DNA from: Legionella beliardensis
GTDB lineage: Bacteria > Pseudomonadota > Gammaproteobacteria > Legionellales > Legionellaceae
Length of the DNA: 64,000 nt
NCBI RefSeq assembly: GCF_900452395.1
Contig: NZ_UGNV01000001.1
Span: 2,381,501-2,445,500 of the forward strand
Direction: 5' to 3'
The notes beneath the pieces were generated by a model. That model searched no databases. It had not been told where the DNA came from and was given only the letters and a program-made list of their open reading frames with translations. The position numbers were made by a program, and so were the translations under genes. Within the stretch, counting starts at the first letter, position 1. The number at the start of each line of letters is the position of its first letter. Below are positions 47,089-56,915 of the stretch, piece by piece.

Positions 47089-47713
47089 CTTAATGCTTGC
47101 CAGTGGGCAAACAATTTATATGGTGCTCTTAAGCACTCTTTTTGCCATTATTTTAGGGCTACCTTTAGGTACATTACTCTTTAGTACGGCAACAATAAAA
47201 CCACATCCGCATCTCAATCGCTTTATTTCTGGCCTTATTAATTTTAGCCGCTCTATTCCTTTTATTATTTTATTAGTAGCTTTAATTCCAATTACTCGTT
47301 TTTTCGTTGGTACCTCTATCGGTACTAATGCTGCAATTGTGCCTTTAACCTTAGGGGCTACACCATTTTTTGCACGTTTGGTTGATAATGTTTATCGCAA
47401 TTTACCCACAGGTTTAATTGAAACAGGTTTTTCCATGGGGGCAACAACTTGGCAAATGATTCGTTTTATTCTCTTGCCAGAGGCCTTGCCTGCACTTATT
47501 CAATCAATCACTGTCACTGCGATAACCTTAGTGAACTACTCTGCTATGGCAGGCACGGTAGGTGGCGGTGGTTTAGGTGATTTAGCAATCCGCTATGGTT
47601 ACCAACGTTTTAATGTGCTTATCATGATTGCAACAGTATTAATCTTAGTTATTATTGTACAATTAATTCAAATAAGTGGTGACAGGCTTGCCAAGCGCTG
47701 TTTGTATTTATAG
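47066..47713 (+). CDS. metI: Methionine ABC importer permease MetI
   Basis: A 215-residue inner membrane permease with five predicted helices. The ATPase-coupling EAA loop is [24 protein letters not shown]. The start of the protein ([22 protein letters not shown]) and the [22 protein letters not shown] segment are typical of MetI. It overlaps metN by 23 bp and metQ starts 33 bp later, so the three are one operon. Confidence 0.95.
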   Translation: MSLTLFYDLMLASGQTIYMVLLSTLFAIILGLPLGTLLFSTATIKPHPHLNRFISGLINFSRSIPFIILLVALIPITRFFVGTSIGTNAAIVPLTLGATPFFARLVDNVYRNLPTGLIETGFSMGATTWQMIRFILLPEALPALIQSITVTAITLVNYSAMAGTVGGGGLGDLAIRYGYQRFNVLIMIATVLILVIIVQLIQISGDRLAKRCLYL

Positions 47714-47746
47714 ATAGACTTTTAACTTAAAGCCCTGGAGAACTAA

Positions 47747-48523
47747 GTGCGTATTATTGCTTTATTATTACTGATAGTTAGCCTTGTTGCTTGCAACAAG
47801 CCCTCGCCAAATACCTTAACGATTGGCACCATTGCAGGCCCCGAAACCGATTTAGCCGAAGTAGCTCGCGATGTTGCCTTAAAAAATTATGGTTTAACCA
47901 TTAAAATAGTAGAATTTAGTGATTACAATCTACCTAATGAAGCGTTACAAGACGGTAGCTTAGATGCAAATATTTATCAGCATCTTCCTTATTTGCAAGC
48001 AGCAATGAAGGCGCACGGTTATAACTTTGAAGTCATTGGCAAAACATTTATTTACCCTACCGGCATTTACTCTAAAAAGTTTAAATCCCTTAGTGATCTT
48101 CCGAATAAAGCCATTATCGCCATTCCTAATGACCCAAGTAATGAAGCACGTGCCCTCTTGTTATTGCAACAAGCAAAATTAATTACTTTAAACAAAGCAG
48201 CCACAGCAACGACTGCTGATATTGCGACCAATCCTAAACAATTACAGATAAAAGAACTCGATGCAGCGCAGCTTCCCCGAGTTTTAGCCGACGTAGATGC
48301 TGCTGTTATTAATACAACGTTTGCTATTCCAGCAGGCTTAAGTCCTGCGCGGGATGCATTATTTGTAGAAACTAAAGATTCCCCTTATGTTAATTTAATC
48401 GTAATTCGCAGTGACAGTAACAAAAGAGCGCAATTAGAACAATTTGTTAAAGCATTTAATTCACCAGAAGTAAAAGAAAAAGCCAAAACACTCTTTGGCG
48501 ATGGCGCAATACCTGCCTGGTGA
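47747..48523 (+). CDS. metQ: Methionine-binding lipoprotein MetQ
   Basis: A 258-residue NlpA-family substrate-binding lipoprotein. It starts with GTG and follows a good CCTGGAGAA ribosome binding site. The lipobox LVAC places the lipidated cysteine at residue 16. Family marks include LTIGTIAGPETDLAEVA, LQDGSLDANIYQHLPYLQ, IAIPNDPSNEARALLLLQQA and DAAVINTTFAIPAGL. It captures methionine in the periplasm for MetNI. The terminator at 48562 ends the operon. Confidence 0.95.
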   Translation: MRIIALLLLIVSLVACNKPSPNTLTIGTIAGPETDLAEVARDVALKNYGLTIKIVEFSDYNLPNEALQDGSLDANIYQHLPYLQAAMKAHGYNFEVIGKTFIYPTGIYSKKFKSLSDLPNKAIIAIPNDPSNEARALLLLQQAKLITLNKAATATTADIATNPKQLQIKELDAAQLPRVLADVDAAVINTTFAIPAGLSPARDALFVETKDSPYVNLIVIRSDSNKRAQLEQFVKAFNSPEVKEKAKTLFGDGAIPAW

Positions 48524-48561
48524 GAAAAATTGACATGTAAAGAATAGATTGGAAAACTTTT

Positions 48562-48587
48562 ATTGTCTCCGCGCAAGCGGAGATAAT
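48562..48587 (+). terminator. Terminator of metNIQ
   Basis: ATTGTCTCCGC pairs with GCGGAGATAAT (one G-T pair) around a 4-base loop, 38 bp after the metQ stop. The following bases are TTAAAT, so the T run is short. Confidence 0.65.
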
Positions 48588-48623
48588 TTAAATAGCAACA
48601 TCTAAATAAGTTGATTAAGAAGG

Positions 48624-48794
48624 TTAAATCAAATCAAATTCCCTTAACTCTTCCCGTAACCGTCGTTCTTCAAATAAATCCTCAATACGACGTCGACGCT
48701 CTAACTTTTTACTTAAACTTGCTTCCGTGCTATCTTGAACATCCATTAGTTCATCAACCCCTGTCTCAAAATCATTAAAACGTCGATTATTCAT
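48624..48794 (-). CDS. Small arginine/glutamate-rich protein (PA3496-family-like)
   Basis: A 56-residue gene that begins MNNRRFNDFETGVDELMDV and ends REELREFDLI. The ATG is preceded at 6 bp by a strong AAGGAGA ribosome binding site, which argues strongly for coding. The second half is a highly charged helix with KLERRRRIEDLFEERRLREE. The size and charged-helix layout remind me of a small PA3496-like family found in gammaproteobacteria. Function not established here. It lies convergent with metNIQ and alone on its strand. Confidence 0.75.
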   Translation of the reverse strand: MNNRRFNDFETGVDELMDVQDSTEASLSKKLERRRRIEDLFEERRLREELREFDLI

Positions 48795-49105
48795 CGCACA
48801 TCTCCTTTGCTAGGTTTAGTTGATTCCATGCTTGAGTCGGGCTCAATATCAAAAATAACAGAATTCTAGCTTCATTTACAGCACTATTTAACGTGAGTCA
48901 GATTGCAAATCGATATCAGAATGTTTATGCCAAAGCTCCTCTTATTTTTAGATTCTTTAGAGGTGAGAGGAAAATAACTGAAGTAATCTAAGAAAGTTGA
49001 GCGGTAATTATAGATATCATAAAACGTAGCTTATTTTATGGCGTATAAGATAAAAGAAGAGCACTTAAAACCTAGTGCTCTTTCTGATAATAGTATTCAA
49101 TTAAG
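48795..49105. other. 311-bp intergenic region
   Basis: It lies between the starts of the small protein gene and the end of the 477-residue protein gene. Apart from the terminator at 49057-49082 no feature or ORF is seen. Confidence 0.5.
49057..49082 (-). terminator. Terminator of the coiled-coil-type protein gene
   Basis: AAGAGCACT and AGTGCTCTT pair perfectly over 9 bp around an 8-base loop. On the minus strand a T-rich stretch (CTTTTATC) follows. It lies 24 bp beyond the stop of the gene at 49106-50539. Confidence 0.75.
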
Positions 49106-50539
49106 TTAAGTGGTTTGACCAATTTGAGGGGTTCTTAACGCTGGATCAATCTCCGGTGTCTCTGGCTTAGGTTTAACAATATCTTTGACTGCCGTCTTAA
49201 CCCCTTTCGTTCGCTCTATTGAATTATCTTGCCCGAAGCCATATTGTTTTCGCCAATTTTGCAAGTCTTTTTTATCCCTTTCGGCATCACGCTCAGCCAG
49301 CTGTTGACGAGTAGGCTCTTGTGCAAAAAGCTCATTAATTTCAATTGCTTTACCATTAACTTTAATCACTATATTTTTTTCTTTAGATTTAGGATCGTTA
49401 GGATCAAAACCTGATCTTAGTGCCGCCTCGTAAGCTTTGCGCCCTAATTCTCTGGCATATTCTTGATCTTTAGGGTCTGTTGATGAGGGTCTATATTCTA
49501 AATTAAAGGTAATAGTATCGTGACCAGCTGCGCGCACAGATTGTGCTAAACTAGTTAAGTCGTAGTCAAGATTTTGATGACGAGAATTATAATAGAAAAG
49601 GCCTATTTTAGGTAAAGTTACAGTAAACACGTCTTTACCATCTTCTTGGGTATAAACCACTTTACGACCAGTAATTGTTTGAATTGTTTCTAAATCTTTA
49701 AATTTTAATCCTTTAAACGTTGCTAAACCTTTGTCAGGATTATAATTTACAGAGGCACTACTCGCCTGGCCTGTATCTTTGTGATTTGCGTCATACCAAG
49801 CATCAATAGCAAGTTTCATGTCTCTGGATTTCGCATTATGATACAGCGCTGCAAAATAACTAATACGCTGATATTCCTTTTCAGCCATATCAAAAAATTG
49901 CTTAACTTGATCGTCCATTGCTTTATCAAATTTGCCAAATTCTTCATCATGTTTCTTTTTAATTGCATCCAGCATATCTTTTTTAAGTTGATCGACCTTA
50001 GCTTGGTTTTCTGGCTCAATACCCATGTTCTTTGTGATATCTGCTACAAACTCAGGGTTTTTAAATAGTTCTTCAAGATTGGTTTTGTCTGCTTCATATT
50101 GTTTGGTTAGTTTATCAGTTGTTTTAGTACGTAAATCTTGTAAATAGCTGCCAATATCCGCAGGCACAAATCGCCCTTCCTCAATAAGTTTATTAGCTGC
50201 ATCAATTTTTTTACTAAAATTTTCAAGCGCCTTTTCAGATTTGTCATTTAATTTTAGCGCCTTTGCAAGTAGGTCGGCACTGGCAGAGCCTTCTGGCACT
50301 TTTTCATTCATTGGTTTGCCATCGGACGCTTTAATGTCTTTAAAGCCTGAAATAGTTCCTATACGCCCTTCAGTATAGGTTTTTAACGCATCTTGACAAG
50401 TTAATCCTTTTTCGAGACTAAAACTTGCTCTATATTCATAGAGTTTTTTTGTCATTTGCTCAGGGCTAAAAACTTTAAGCAGCTCATTAGTAGCGATATA
50501 CTTCCCAAGTATTGGAAATTTTTTAATATCTAACACCAT
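49106..50539 (-). CDS. Large helical protein of unknown function, candidate effector
   Basis: A 477-residue soluble protein. No signal peptide and no membrane segment. Residues about 90-235 are lysine/glutamate-rich and strongly helical, suitable for coiled coil (KALENFSKKIDAANKLIEEG, KKHDEEFGKFDKAMDDQVKQ). Residues about 260-400 look like a mixed alpha/beta domain with YYNSRHQNLDYDLTSLAQSV. The C-terminus is charged and proline-rich (VKPKPETPEIDP). No family recognised. Its composition resembles Legionella effectors, but there is no direct evidence for export; other guesses would be weaker. Confidence 0.6.
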   Translation of the reverse strand: MVLDIKKFPILGKYIATNELLKVFSPEQMTKKLYEYRASFSLEKGLTCQDALKTYTEGRIGTISGFKDIKASDGKPMNEKVPEGSASADLLAKALKLNDKSEKALENFSKKIDAANKLIEEGRFVPADIGSYLQDLRTKTTDKLTKQYEADKTNLEELFKNPEFVADITKNMGIEPENQAKVDQLKKDMLDAIKKKHDEEFGKFDKAMDDQVKQFFDMAEKEYQRISYFAALYHNAKSRDMKLAIDAWYDANHKDTGQASSASVNYNPDKGLATFKGLKFKDLETIQTITGRKVVYTQEDGKDVFTVTLPKIGLFYYNSRHQNLDYDLTSLAQSVRAAGHDTITFNLEYRPSSTDPKDQEYARELGRKAYEAALRSGFDPNDPKSKEKNIVIKVNGKAIEINELFAQEPTRQQLAERDAERDKKDLQNWRKQYGFGQDNSIERTKGVKTAVKDIVKPKPETPEIDPALRTPQIGQTT

Positions 50540-50617
50540 AATCCACCTATTACCTTATACAGAATAGTAAATATATAAACAAAGTATAACAGGTTATCAT
50601 TAACTAATAATTAATAG

Positions 50618-51061
50618 TTAGGCGACTTGATCATTCTTTCTAGATAAATTATCAATTTGCTTGGCCATATTACGTATGCGTTGACATAAAGCATCGATAA
50701 TACTGATGGTAAAGTTGACATCCATGTGCTCAAATAAATGAAATCGTTTTAATTTCAACAGTGAGCAATTTTCTAAGGCTACGACCGACTCGGTACGCGG
50801 CTTAGGGGATAAGACTGCTAATTCACCAAATATTTGCTTAGCACCTAGCGTCGCTAAAATTCGATTACCATCCTGAATGGCAACCTTGCCAGAACTAATA
50901 ATATAAAGAATATCGCCTAAATCCCCCTTCTTAACAATGGGTGTACCTGCTTTTGCATATTCTTCTGTTGTACGGCCAGCGACTTCAATTAATAAATCAT
51001 CGCTTACGTTTTTAAAAATATCTACCGTACGCAGCAATGCTAGTTTCTCTAATAAAATCAT
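50618..51061 (-). CDS. Cyclic nucleotide-binding domain protein
   Basis: A 147-residue protein consisting almost wholly of one CAP-like cyclic nucleotide-binding beta-roll (residues about 12-125). Glycines for turns are present (VKKGDLGDILYIISSGKVAI) and the phosphate-binding-type loop is AKQIFGELAVLSPKPRTESVVA. No DNA-binding domain follows, so it is not a Crp regulator. It may be a stand-alone sensor or subunit. The exact ligand is unknown; the arginine usual for cAMP contact appears as R in PRTESV. A short helical tail with KQIDNLSRK ends it. Confidence 0.8.
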   Translation of the reverse strand: MILLEKLALLRTVDIFKNVSDDLLIEVAGRTTEEYAKAGTPIVKKGDLGDILYIISSGKVAIQDGNRILATLGAKQIFGELAVLSPKPRTESVVALENCSLLKLKRFHLFEHMDVNFTISIIDALCQRIRNMAKQIDNLSRKNDQVA

Positions 51062-51415
51062 AATTTATGTTCTCCCATCCTGTTGAAGAAAAAATTTCTT
51101 TCTCCCCATATTGAGAAAAACAATAGCCAGTTTGTTTTTTAAAAAAACAATAATAGTTAATTGTAGATTATTTTAAAAAAAAGTCTAAATAAACTACTGA
51201 TTTAAATTTTCTATTAAATCTAGAAACTTATTAATCACTTAGGTATTTTGCAATTTCTAGGCCACATTTAGGAAAAGTCGTCATTGCGAACTTTCACAAC
51301 GTGAAAGTGAAGCAATCCAGGGCAGTGCTACTTACAAACACCCGACCTGGATTGCTTCGCTTTGCTCGCAAAGACAGGTGGTTTTGGAGGCAATGATACA
51401 GATTATTTTAAGCTA
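51062..51415. other. 354-bp intergenic region with palindromic repeat
   Basis: The right part is a family 2 repeat (51277-51375). The left 200 bp are AT-rich with no ORF and should hold the promoter of the cyclic nucleotide-binding protein gene. Confidence 0.5.
51277..51375. repeat. Paired palindromic repeat, family 2
   Basis: Two half-units face each other: GTCATTGCGAAC to GAAGCAATCCAG, then CTGGATTGCTTCGC to GCGAGCAAAGAC-type sequence (CTCGCAAAGAC). The order is opposite to the copy at 3343-3447, where the same half-units point the other way. No ORF. Confidence 0.85.
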
Positions 51416-52132
51416 CTATTTGGGTAAATAACTATCAAAGCGTACTGTCTTGCCATGAATACTCGCTGAGGGTTTAAGCAATGGCGGGGTTTGCTCTGGC
51501 CATTTCACAACGACTTTCTGCAAACAGCGGGCTCTTGCGACATTTATTAATTCTAAAGCATCGTTGTCTGGTTCAATTAAATTTTGGAGAACCTGCATCT
51601 CTTTTTTAACTAAAGCTGCTTTTTGACGTGTAGGATGCATGGGATCTAAGTAAATTAAATGCGGATAGTCTGGTTTTTTTAAATCATTTAAATAAGTAAT
51701 GGCATCTTGATTTAGTAAATGTAACTTAAGAGGACATGGTTCATCACCGCGACGCAATAACCCATCCTTAAGTAAAGCCGCCATAATGGGGTTTCGTTCT
51801 AACATTAAAACTTCTGCCCCAAAACTTGCTAAAATAGCTGCATCTTTGCCCCATCCAGCCGTTGCATCAATAATTCGCATGCCTGAAATAGGCTTACAAG
51901 CGCGTATTAAACCTTGATTTTTCCCTTCTTGATAGCGCTTTTGCCAAAATTGACGCGTAAATACACTGTATAAAGGCAAGAAAGGCTTAACATGCAGTAT
52001 TAATTTATCTGCTGTTAATACTAATTTATTTTGCGCTTGATTATCGATAGGTAGGTTTAAATCGTCGGCTAAAACCACAGCCTGCTCTTTTTGCGCCTCA
52101 TCCTCATAGCCTATGGCTAATTCACTAAACAT
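51416..52132 (-). CDS. rsmJ: 16S rRNA (guanine-1516-N2) methyltransferase RsmJ
   Basis: A 238-residue class I methyltransferase. Motif I is IDATAGWGKDAAILASFGAEVLMLERNP. The NPPY-type catalytic motif is replaced by the RsmJ-specific DPMHPTRQKAALVKKEMQ, which makes the assignment firm. It modifies 16S rRNA near the ribosomal P site. It overlaps gmhB by 16 bp and is probably read in the same transcript as glyQ-glyS-gmhB. Confidence 0.92.
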   Translation of the reverse strand: MFSELAIGYEDEAQKEQAVVLADDLNLPIDNQAQNKLVLTADKLILHVKPFLPLYSVFTRQFWQKRYQEGKNQGLIRACKPISGMRIIDATAGWGKDAAILASFGAEVLMLERNPIMAALLKDGLLRRGDEPCPLKLHLLNQDAITYLNDLKKPDYPHLIYLDPMHPTRQKAALVKKEMQVLQNLIEPDNDALELINVARARCLQKVVVKWPEQTPPLLKPSASIHGKTVRFDSYLPK

Positions 52133-52677
52133 TGTTTAGCCATTAATGAATCAACCCATTGAGCTAAGGAATTAAACGTCGGAACATAAAGATAATTTAG
52201 CAATTCTCTGCCATCAGTCATTGCTGACAATACTATAACAGGACTCGCCCCTGCTGCCTCAGCTGCTTGAATATCAGACACGCGGTCACCTACAAATGGA
52301 ATACCTTGCAAACTAGAGCAGCCTAGTTTTTTTGCAAGCGCTAATAACATACCAGGCTTTGGTTTACGACATAAACAATCTGTGTTTGGCAAATGGGAAC
52401 AGTATTCAATGGCATCTATTCTGCCACCTGCGGCTTCAATAACTTCTATCATCTTACGATGAATTTTAATTAAATCTTCTTCCGAATATAGCCCACGAGC
52501 AATACCAGACTGATTAGTAGCGATACCAATACGATAACCCGCAGCAGTCAGGCGAGCAACCGCTGCAATATTTTCTGGAATAGGGATAAACTCATCTATT
52601 GATTTAATATAATGCGGTGAATCATGATTAATAACACCATCGCGATCTAATAAAACTATTTTAGTTGTTGCTGACAT
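52117..52677 (-). CDS. gmhB: D-glycero-beta-D-manno-heptose 1,7-bisphosphate 7-phosphatase
   Basis: A 186-residue HAD phosphatase of the GmhB type, making the heptose precursor for LPS core. Motif I is LLDRDGVINHDSPHYIKSID, motif II is IATNQSG, and the zinc loop carries the cysteine/histidine set (CSHLPNTDCLCRKPKPG). Motif IV is FVGDRVSDIQAAEAAGA. Length agrees with the family. It lies 22 bp downstream of glyS and overlaps rsmJ. An association of glyS and gmhB is common in gammaproteobacteria. Confidence 0.93.
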   Translation of the reverse strand: MSATTKIVLLDRDGVINHDSPHYIKSIDEFIPIPENIAAVARLTAAGYRIGIATNQSGIARGLYSEEDLIKIHRKMIEVIEAAGGRIDAIEYCSHLPNTDCLCRKPKPGMLLALAKKLGCSSLQGIPFVGDRVSDIQAAEAAGASPVIVLSAMTDGRELLNYLYVPTFNSLAQWVDSLMAKQCLVN

Positions 52678-52698
52678 CTTAACCTTCTTTAAGCTGCC

Positions 52699-54783
52699 TT
52701 AAGTAAATTGTAACTCTGATATATCAGCCACCCCCTGTAACATATCTTGTAAGTGTGATAACAAGACCAATCTATTTTTCTTTGTATTTGTATTATTGAC
52801 CATGACCATCACATTTTCAAAAAATGCATCAACAGTAGGCCGCAACGTAGCAAGTTGGGTAAGAATTGCTACATAGTCTTTAGTTTCATAAAGGCTGCTG
52901 ATACTTTGTTTCATATCTTGTAACTTAGAAAAAAGGCTTTGCTCTGCTTCTTCTTGTAATAAGCTCTCATCTACAAGACACAGCTGATACTCTTGTGTTT
53001 CTTCTTGCTGTAATAGATTATTGACGCGTTTGCATGCCGCTGAAAGCATAGCTGCATCTGGTAGGCTCGCAAAAAACTTAAGCGCGTTAATCCGTTTATC
53101 AAAATCATCTAACTCATCATGCTGTCTCGCTCGCACTGCTTGCACAAAATCGACAGAAATACCTTGAGCAAGATAATAAGATTGCTGGCGCTCTAAAATA
53201 AAAGATTTGAGATCAGCACTTATCTCCTGAGCTTGCTCTACTAAGGGCGTACTGTAAGTCTTTGCCGTCTGGTCAATTAATTGCGCTAAACTTAATGAAT
53301 GCGGGCTTGTAATCAGTAAACGCACGACAGCTAGCGCGTGACGACGTAATTTAAATGGATCTTTCACCCCTGTTGGCCGCTGACCAATTGCAAAAATACC
53401 CAGTAAAGTATCCAGGCGATCAGCTAAGGATAACGACATCCCTAAGGCCGATTTAGGTAGCTCATCACCTGCAAATCGCGGTAAGTATTGTTCATGTAAT
53501 GCAACAGCCACGTCCTTATCTTCACCATCATTTAGCGCATAATAGTAGCCCATTAAACCTTGTAATTCAGGAAATTCTCCAACCATGCCAGTCATTAAAT
53601 CGCATTTACTTAGCTCTGCTGCCCGTAACGCATGTGGCTTAGTTAAGTGCAATTTCTCAATTAAAAAACCCATTAACGTTTGCATGCGCGTGGCTTTATC
53701 TAATAACGTACCCAGTTTGGCTTGAAATATCACTTTAGCCGTTGCTGCAATATGATGGCTTAATGGTCGTTTTTTATCTTGCTCAAAAAAGAAAGCTGCA
53801 TCACTTAAGCGTGCTCGCATGACTTTTTCATTACCAGCAATGACTTGCTTGGGACTGGTGCTCTGAATATTAGCCACCGTTAGGAAAGTAGATAACAGTT
53901 GTCCATTTTCATCGCGCAGAGCAAAACATTTTTGATGGGTTTGCATAGCTGCAATGAGCGTCTCAGCAGGGACTTCTAAAAATTCTTTATCAAAGTGCGC
54001 CACTAATACTTCAGGCCATTCAACAATAGACGTCACCTCATTGATTAAGTCATCACTTAAGACAGCTTGCGCGTTATTTTCCTTAGCTTTCTCATTGAGT
54101 TGCTTAAGAATTATTTCGCGACGTTTAGCAAAATCAGCTATTACATAGGCATCTTGTAAACGTGTCTCATACTGGCAAGGATTATCTATTGAAATGGCTT
54201 GTGGTGCATGAAAACGATGGCCATAGGTATGTTTACCCGCTTGTACACCTAAAATTTCACATGGCAAGACATCTTGTCCCAGTAACATCACAATCCAATG
54301 CACAGGGCGTGCAAATTCCGCATCACCTTCTCCCCAACGCATAGGCTTTGCAATAGGTAAACTAGCTAATGCTTCTTTAATCACTGTTGGTAATAGTGTA
54401 CTTACTTTTGCACCTGCAATTTCTGACTCATAAACCACCCACTCCCCTTTATCAGTCTGGCTAATGGTTAGCGCATCTATTGCTACATTGCAAGATTTTG
54501 CAAATCCCAAAAGAGCAGGCGTTGGTTCATTTTGCGCATTGTAAGCTGCGGCTTTTGCAGGGCCACGTCTTACTTGTCTTTGAGTAGGTTGTTCGTTAAC
54601 TAAGTCATTAATTAAAATTGCTAAACGCCGTGGTGCTGCATACGCAGTGATTGCACCATAATGAAGCTCAAGCTTGGCAAGGGCTTCTTTGATATGCTTA
54701 ACTAGTGCCTCACTTAAAGGCCCTACTGCGCCTGAAGGAAGTTCTTCACAACCTAATTCAAATAAAAAATTATTGACCATCAC
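52699..54783 (-). CDS. glyS: Glycyl-tRNA synthetase beta subunit
   Basis: A 694-residue beta subunit of the tetrameric bacterial glycyl-tRNA synthetase. Characteristic motifs include [15 protein letters not shown] at the start, [24 protein letters not shown] and [36 protein letters not shown]. The C-terminal anticodon-binding part has [11 protein letters not shown]. It overlaps glyQ by 14 bp. Length fits the family (680-700). Confidence 0.96.
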   Translation of the reverse strand: MMVNNFLFELGCEELPSGAVGPLSEALVKHIKEALAKLELHYGAITAYAAPRRLAILINDLVNEQPTQRQVRRGPAKAAAYNAQNEPTPALLGFAKSCNVAIDALTISQTDKGEWVVYESEIAGAKVSTLLPTVIKEALASLPIAKPMRWGEGDAEFARPVHWIVMLLGQDVLPCEILGVQAGKHTYGHRFHAPQAISIDNPCQYETRLQDAYVIADFAKRREIILKQLNEKAKENNAQAVLSDDLINEVTSIVEWPEVLVAHFDKEFLEVPAETLIAAMQTHQKCFALRDENGQLLSTFLTVANIQSTSPKQVIAGNEKVMRARLSDAAFFFEQDKKRPLSHHIAATAKVIFQAKLGTLLDKATRMQTLMGFLIEKLHLTKPHALRAAELSKCDLMTGMVGEFPELQGLMGYYYALNDGEDKDVAVALHEQYLPRFAGDELPKSALGMSLSLADRLDTLLGIFAIGQRPTGVKDPFKLRRHALAVVRLLITSPHSLSLAQLIDQTAKTYSTPLVEQAQEISADLKSFILERQQSYYLAQGISVDFVQAVRARQHDELDDFDKRINALKFFASLPDAAMLSAACKRVNNLLQQEETQEYQLCLVDESLLQEEAEQSLFSKLQDMKQSISSLYETKDYVAILTQLATLRPTVDAFFENVMVMVNNTNTKKNRLVLLSHLQDMLQGVADISELQFT

Positions 54784-55675
54784 ACACCTTTAACATAGGA
54801 AAATTGAGCGCCTCGCGCGCTTCTAAATAAGTCTTTGCGACTGCTCTAGATAATTGTCTTACTCTCAAAATATAGCGTTGCCTTTCAGTGACTGAAATCG
54901 CACGCCGTGCGTCTAGTAAATTAAATACATGCGAGGCTTTAATAACCATTTCGTAAGCTGGTAGAGGCAATTTAAGTGCGACTAATTTTTCAGCTTCTTT
55001 TTCATAGCAATCAAACTGGTGAAAAAGCACATCGGTATTTGCATGCTCGAAATTATAAGCTGACATTTCAACTTCATTCTGATGAAACACATCGCCATAC
55101 GTAATGGTGCCCTGTTTGGTAATACTCCAGGGCAAATCAAATAAATTATCAACACCTAAAATAAACATAGCGAGTCGTTCTAAACCATAGGTTAATTCAC
55201 CAGTTACCGGCTTACAGGGTAAGCCCCCGACTTGCTGAAAATAAGTAAATTGCGAGACTTCCATGCCATTTTGCCAAACCTCCCATCCTAGGCCCCATGC
55301 CCCGAGCGTAGGGGACTCCCAATTATCTTCAACAAAGCGAATATCATCCATTAAGGGATCAACGCTTAAGGCACGTAAGGAGTCTAAATACTTTTCCTGA
55401 ATGTCTAGCGGTGATGGCTTTAAAATAACTTGAAATTGGTAATAATGTTGTACCCGATTTGGATTTTCACCATATCGGCCATCAGTTGGTCGGCGTGAAG
55501 GTTGCACATAAGCAGCGGCCCAAGGCTCAGGTCCAATAGCACGTAAAAAGGTTGCTGGATGAAATGTACCGGCCCCTACTTCCATATCTAGCGGTTGTAA
55601 AATAACACAACCTTGTTTGGCCCAATAGTTCTGTAGCGTTAAAATAATATCTTGGAACGTCTTAATATGCGTCAT
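54770..55675 (-). CDS. glyQ: Glycyl-tRNA synthetase alpha subunit
   Basis: A 301-residue alpha subunit containing the catalytic class II core. Markers are [54 protein letters not shown] and [21 protein letters not shown]. It forms the alpha2beta2 enzyme with GlyS, whose gene overlaps it by 14 bp. I saw no glycine riboswitch-like leader in the 234 bp upstream. First gene of the glyQ-glyS-gmhB-rsmJ group. Confidence 0.97.
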   Translation of the reverse strand: MTHIKTFQDIILTLQNYWAKQGCVILQPLDMEVGAGTFHPATFLRAIGPEPWAAAYVQPSRRPTDGRYGENPNRVQHYYQFQVILKPSPLDIQEKYLDSLRALSVDPLMDDIRFVEDNWESPTLGAWGLGWEVWQNGMEVSQFTYFQQVGGLPCKPVTGELTYGLERLAMFILGVDNLFDLPWSITKQGTITYGDVFHQNEVEMSAYNFEHANTDVLFHQFDCYEKEAEKLVALKLPLPAYEMVIKASHVFNLLDARRAISVTERQRYILRVRQLSRAVAKTYLEAREALNFPMLKVCDGQ

Positions 55676-55909
55676 TTGCTTTTAATACCTCGCAAATAAA
55701 ATCATTGGCCTAATTTTGCCATGTTTTAAAAAAAATACGAGTACTACCTTAAGTAAACTGCCCTTTTTTCAACTAAAAGCTTAATAAGCCGCTTGTATAA
55801 CCAGTAGATTTTGCTTTAGATTGCTTTGCAATTGATAGCTGCAGTATTTAACTGCAGCTTATAGATTGGAATAATTTAAATCTATTAATCGGATAATGAG
55901 CCAATAGAA

Positions 55910-56725
55910 TTAACTATTATTGTTGCCAGAACCAGCTTTATTAATTAATTCCTGTAAGGATTCAGGGCTTGCAGCGCCAGGGATAAACGTAGGTTGGCTG
56001 CCTTGTTTAAATTGGCCAGCAGGTGTTGAACCAATAATGAAAGCAGGTGTGCCCATCAAACGTAATTTCTCAGCAAGCTGGCGATTGGCATCAAGTGCAT
56101 CAGTCACTGTTTTGCTGTTCATATCCGTTTTAAATTTATTCATGTCTAAACCGATTGATTTAGCCGCATTTTCAATAGACTGATCATTTAGACGTTGTTC
56201 TTGATTAAATAAGGCTTCATGCATTTGTAAGTACTTACCTTGCATAGCAGCCGCTAAAGCAGCCCGAGATGCATTTTCAGAACTTTTACCAAAAATTGGA
56301 AATTCTTTATAAACCACTTTTAGATTACTGTTCTTTTTAATAAGGTCATTAATGACAGGCGACATTTTTTTACAATGAATGCATTGATAATCAAAGAATT
56401 CAACTAAGGTTACGTCACCTTTAGGGTTACCTACTACCGTTAGTGGGTCAGTAAATAACTGTTGAGTATTCTGCGAAATAGCTTGTTGCGCTTCTTGCTG
56501 CATTGTTTGCTGTTGTTTTTGTTGTAATGCTTGTGAAGCTTCAATAAGTACTTCTGGATTATTTACTAAATAATCATGTACCACTTTTTGAATATCTTTT
56601 TTTTGCGCATCCGTGAAGCTACTAGTTGTTGTATTCGATGTATTATTACTATTAGCAGCCATTAATGTTGGTGAAACAGTAATTGCCATCAGCGCACTTG
56701 CTGTTACTAAAGTTTTTAATTTCAC
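55910..56725 (-). CDS. Periplasmic thiol-disulfide oxidoreductase, Com1/DsbA2-like
   Basis: A 271-residue exported protein. Signal peptide MKLKTLVTASALMAITVSPTLMA, then a low-complexity Asn/Thr/Ser stretch and a helical, glutamine-rich region (about 60-95) that precedes the thioredoxin fold. The active site is C115-IHC118 in FFDYQCIHCKKMSP. The thioredoxin fold includes a cis-proline segment at LMGTPAFIIGS. The architecture of an N-terminal helical extension plus DsbA fold matches the Com1/DsbA2 group known from Coxiella and Legionella, involved in disulfide handling and maturation of envelope systems. Single gene, between glyQ and uvrD. Confidence 0.9.
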   Translation of the reverse strand: MKLKTLVTASALMAITVSPTLMAANSNNTSNTTTSSFTDAQKKDIQKVVHDYLVNNPEVLIEASQALQQKQQQTMQQEAQQAISQNTQQLFTDPLTVVGNPKGDVTLVEFFDYQCIHCKKMSPVINDLIKKNSNLKVVYKEFPIFGKSSENASRAALAAAMQGKYLQMHEALFNQEQRLNDQSIENAAKSIGLDMNKFKTDMNSKTVTDALDANRQLAEKLRLMGTPAFIIGSTPAGQFKQGSQPTFIPGAASPESLQELINKAGSGNNNS

Positions 56726-56915
56726 AACCTCTCCCGTTAGTTTTATTTTGCTATGCGCAAACGTAGCATCAGCTTAGTTTAAATTCAAGTTTAAGTTGAA
56801 TTTAAACAAGAATTAAACCTAATCTCTTAGGTTAGATGTAATTTATTGCAATAATTTCTTATGAGCTAGCCAAACAAGAAATAGCTGCTTTATACCTAAG
56901 CCACATGGTTAACTG

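Noticed and set aside
55676-55909. Glycine riboswitch ahead of glyQ
   Set aside because: The 234-bp leader shows no recognisable tandem aptamer structure.
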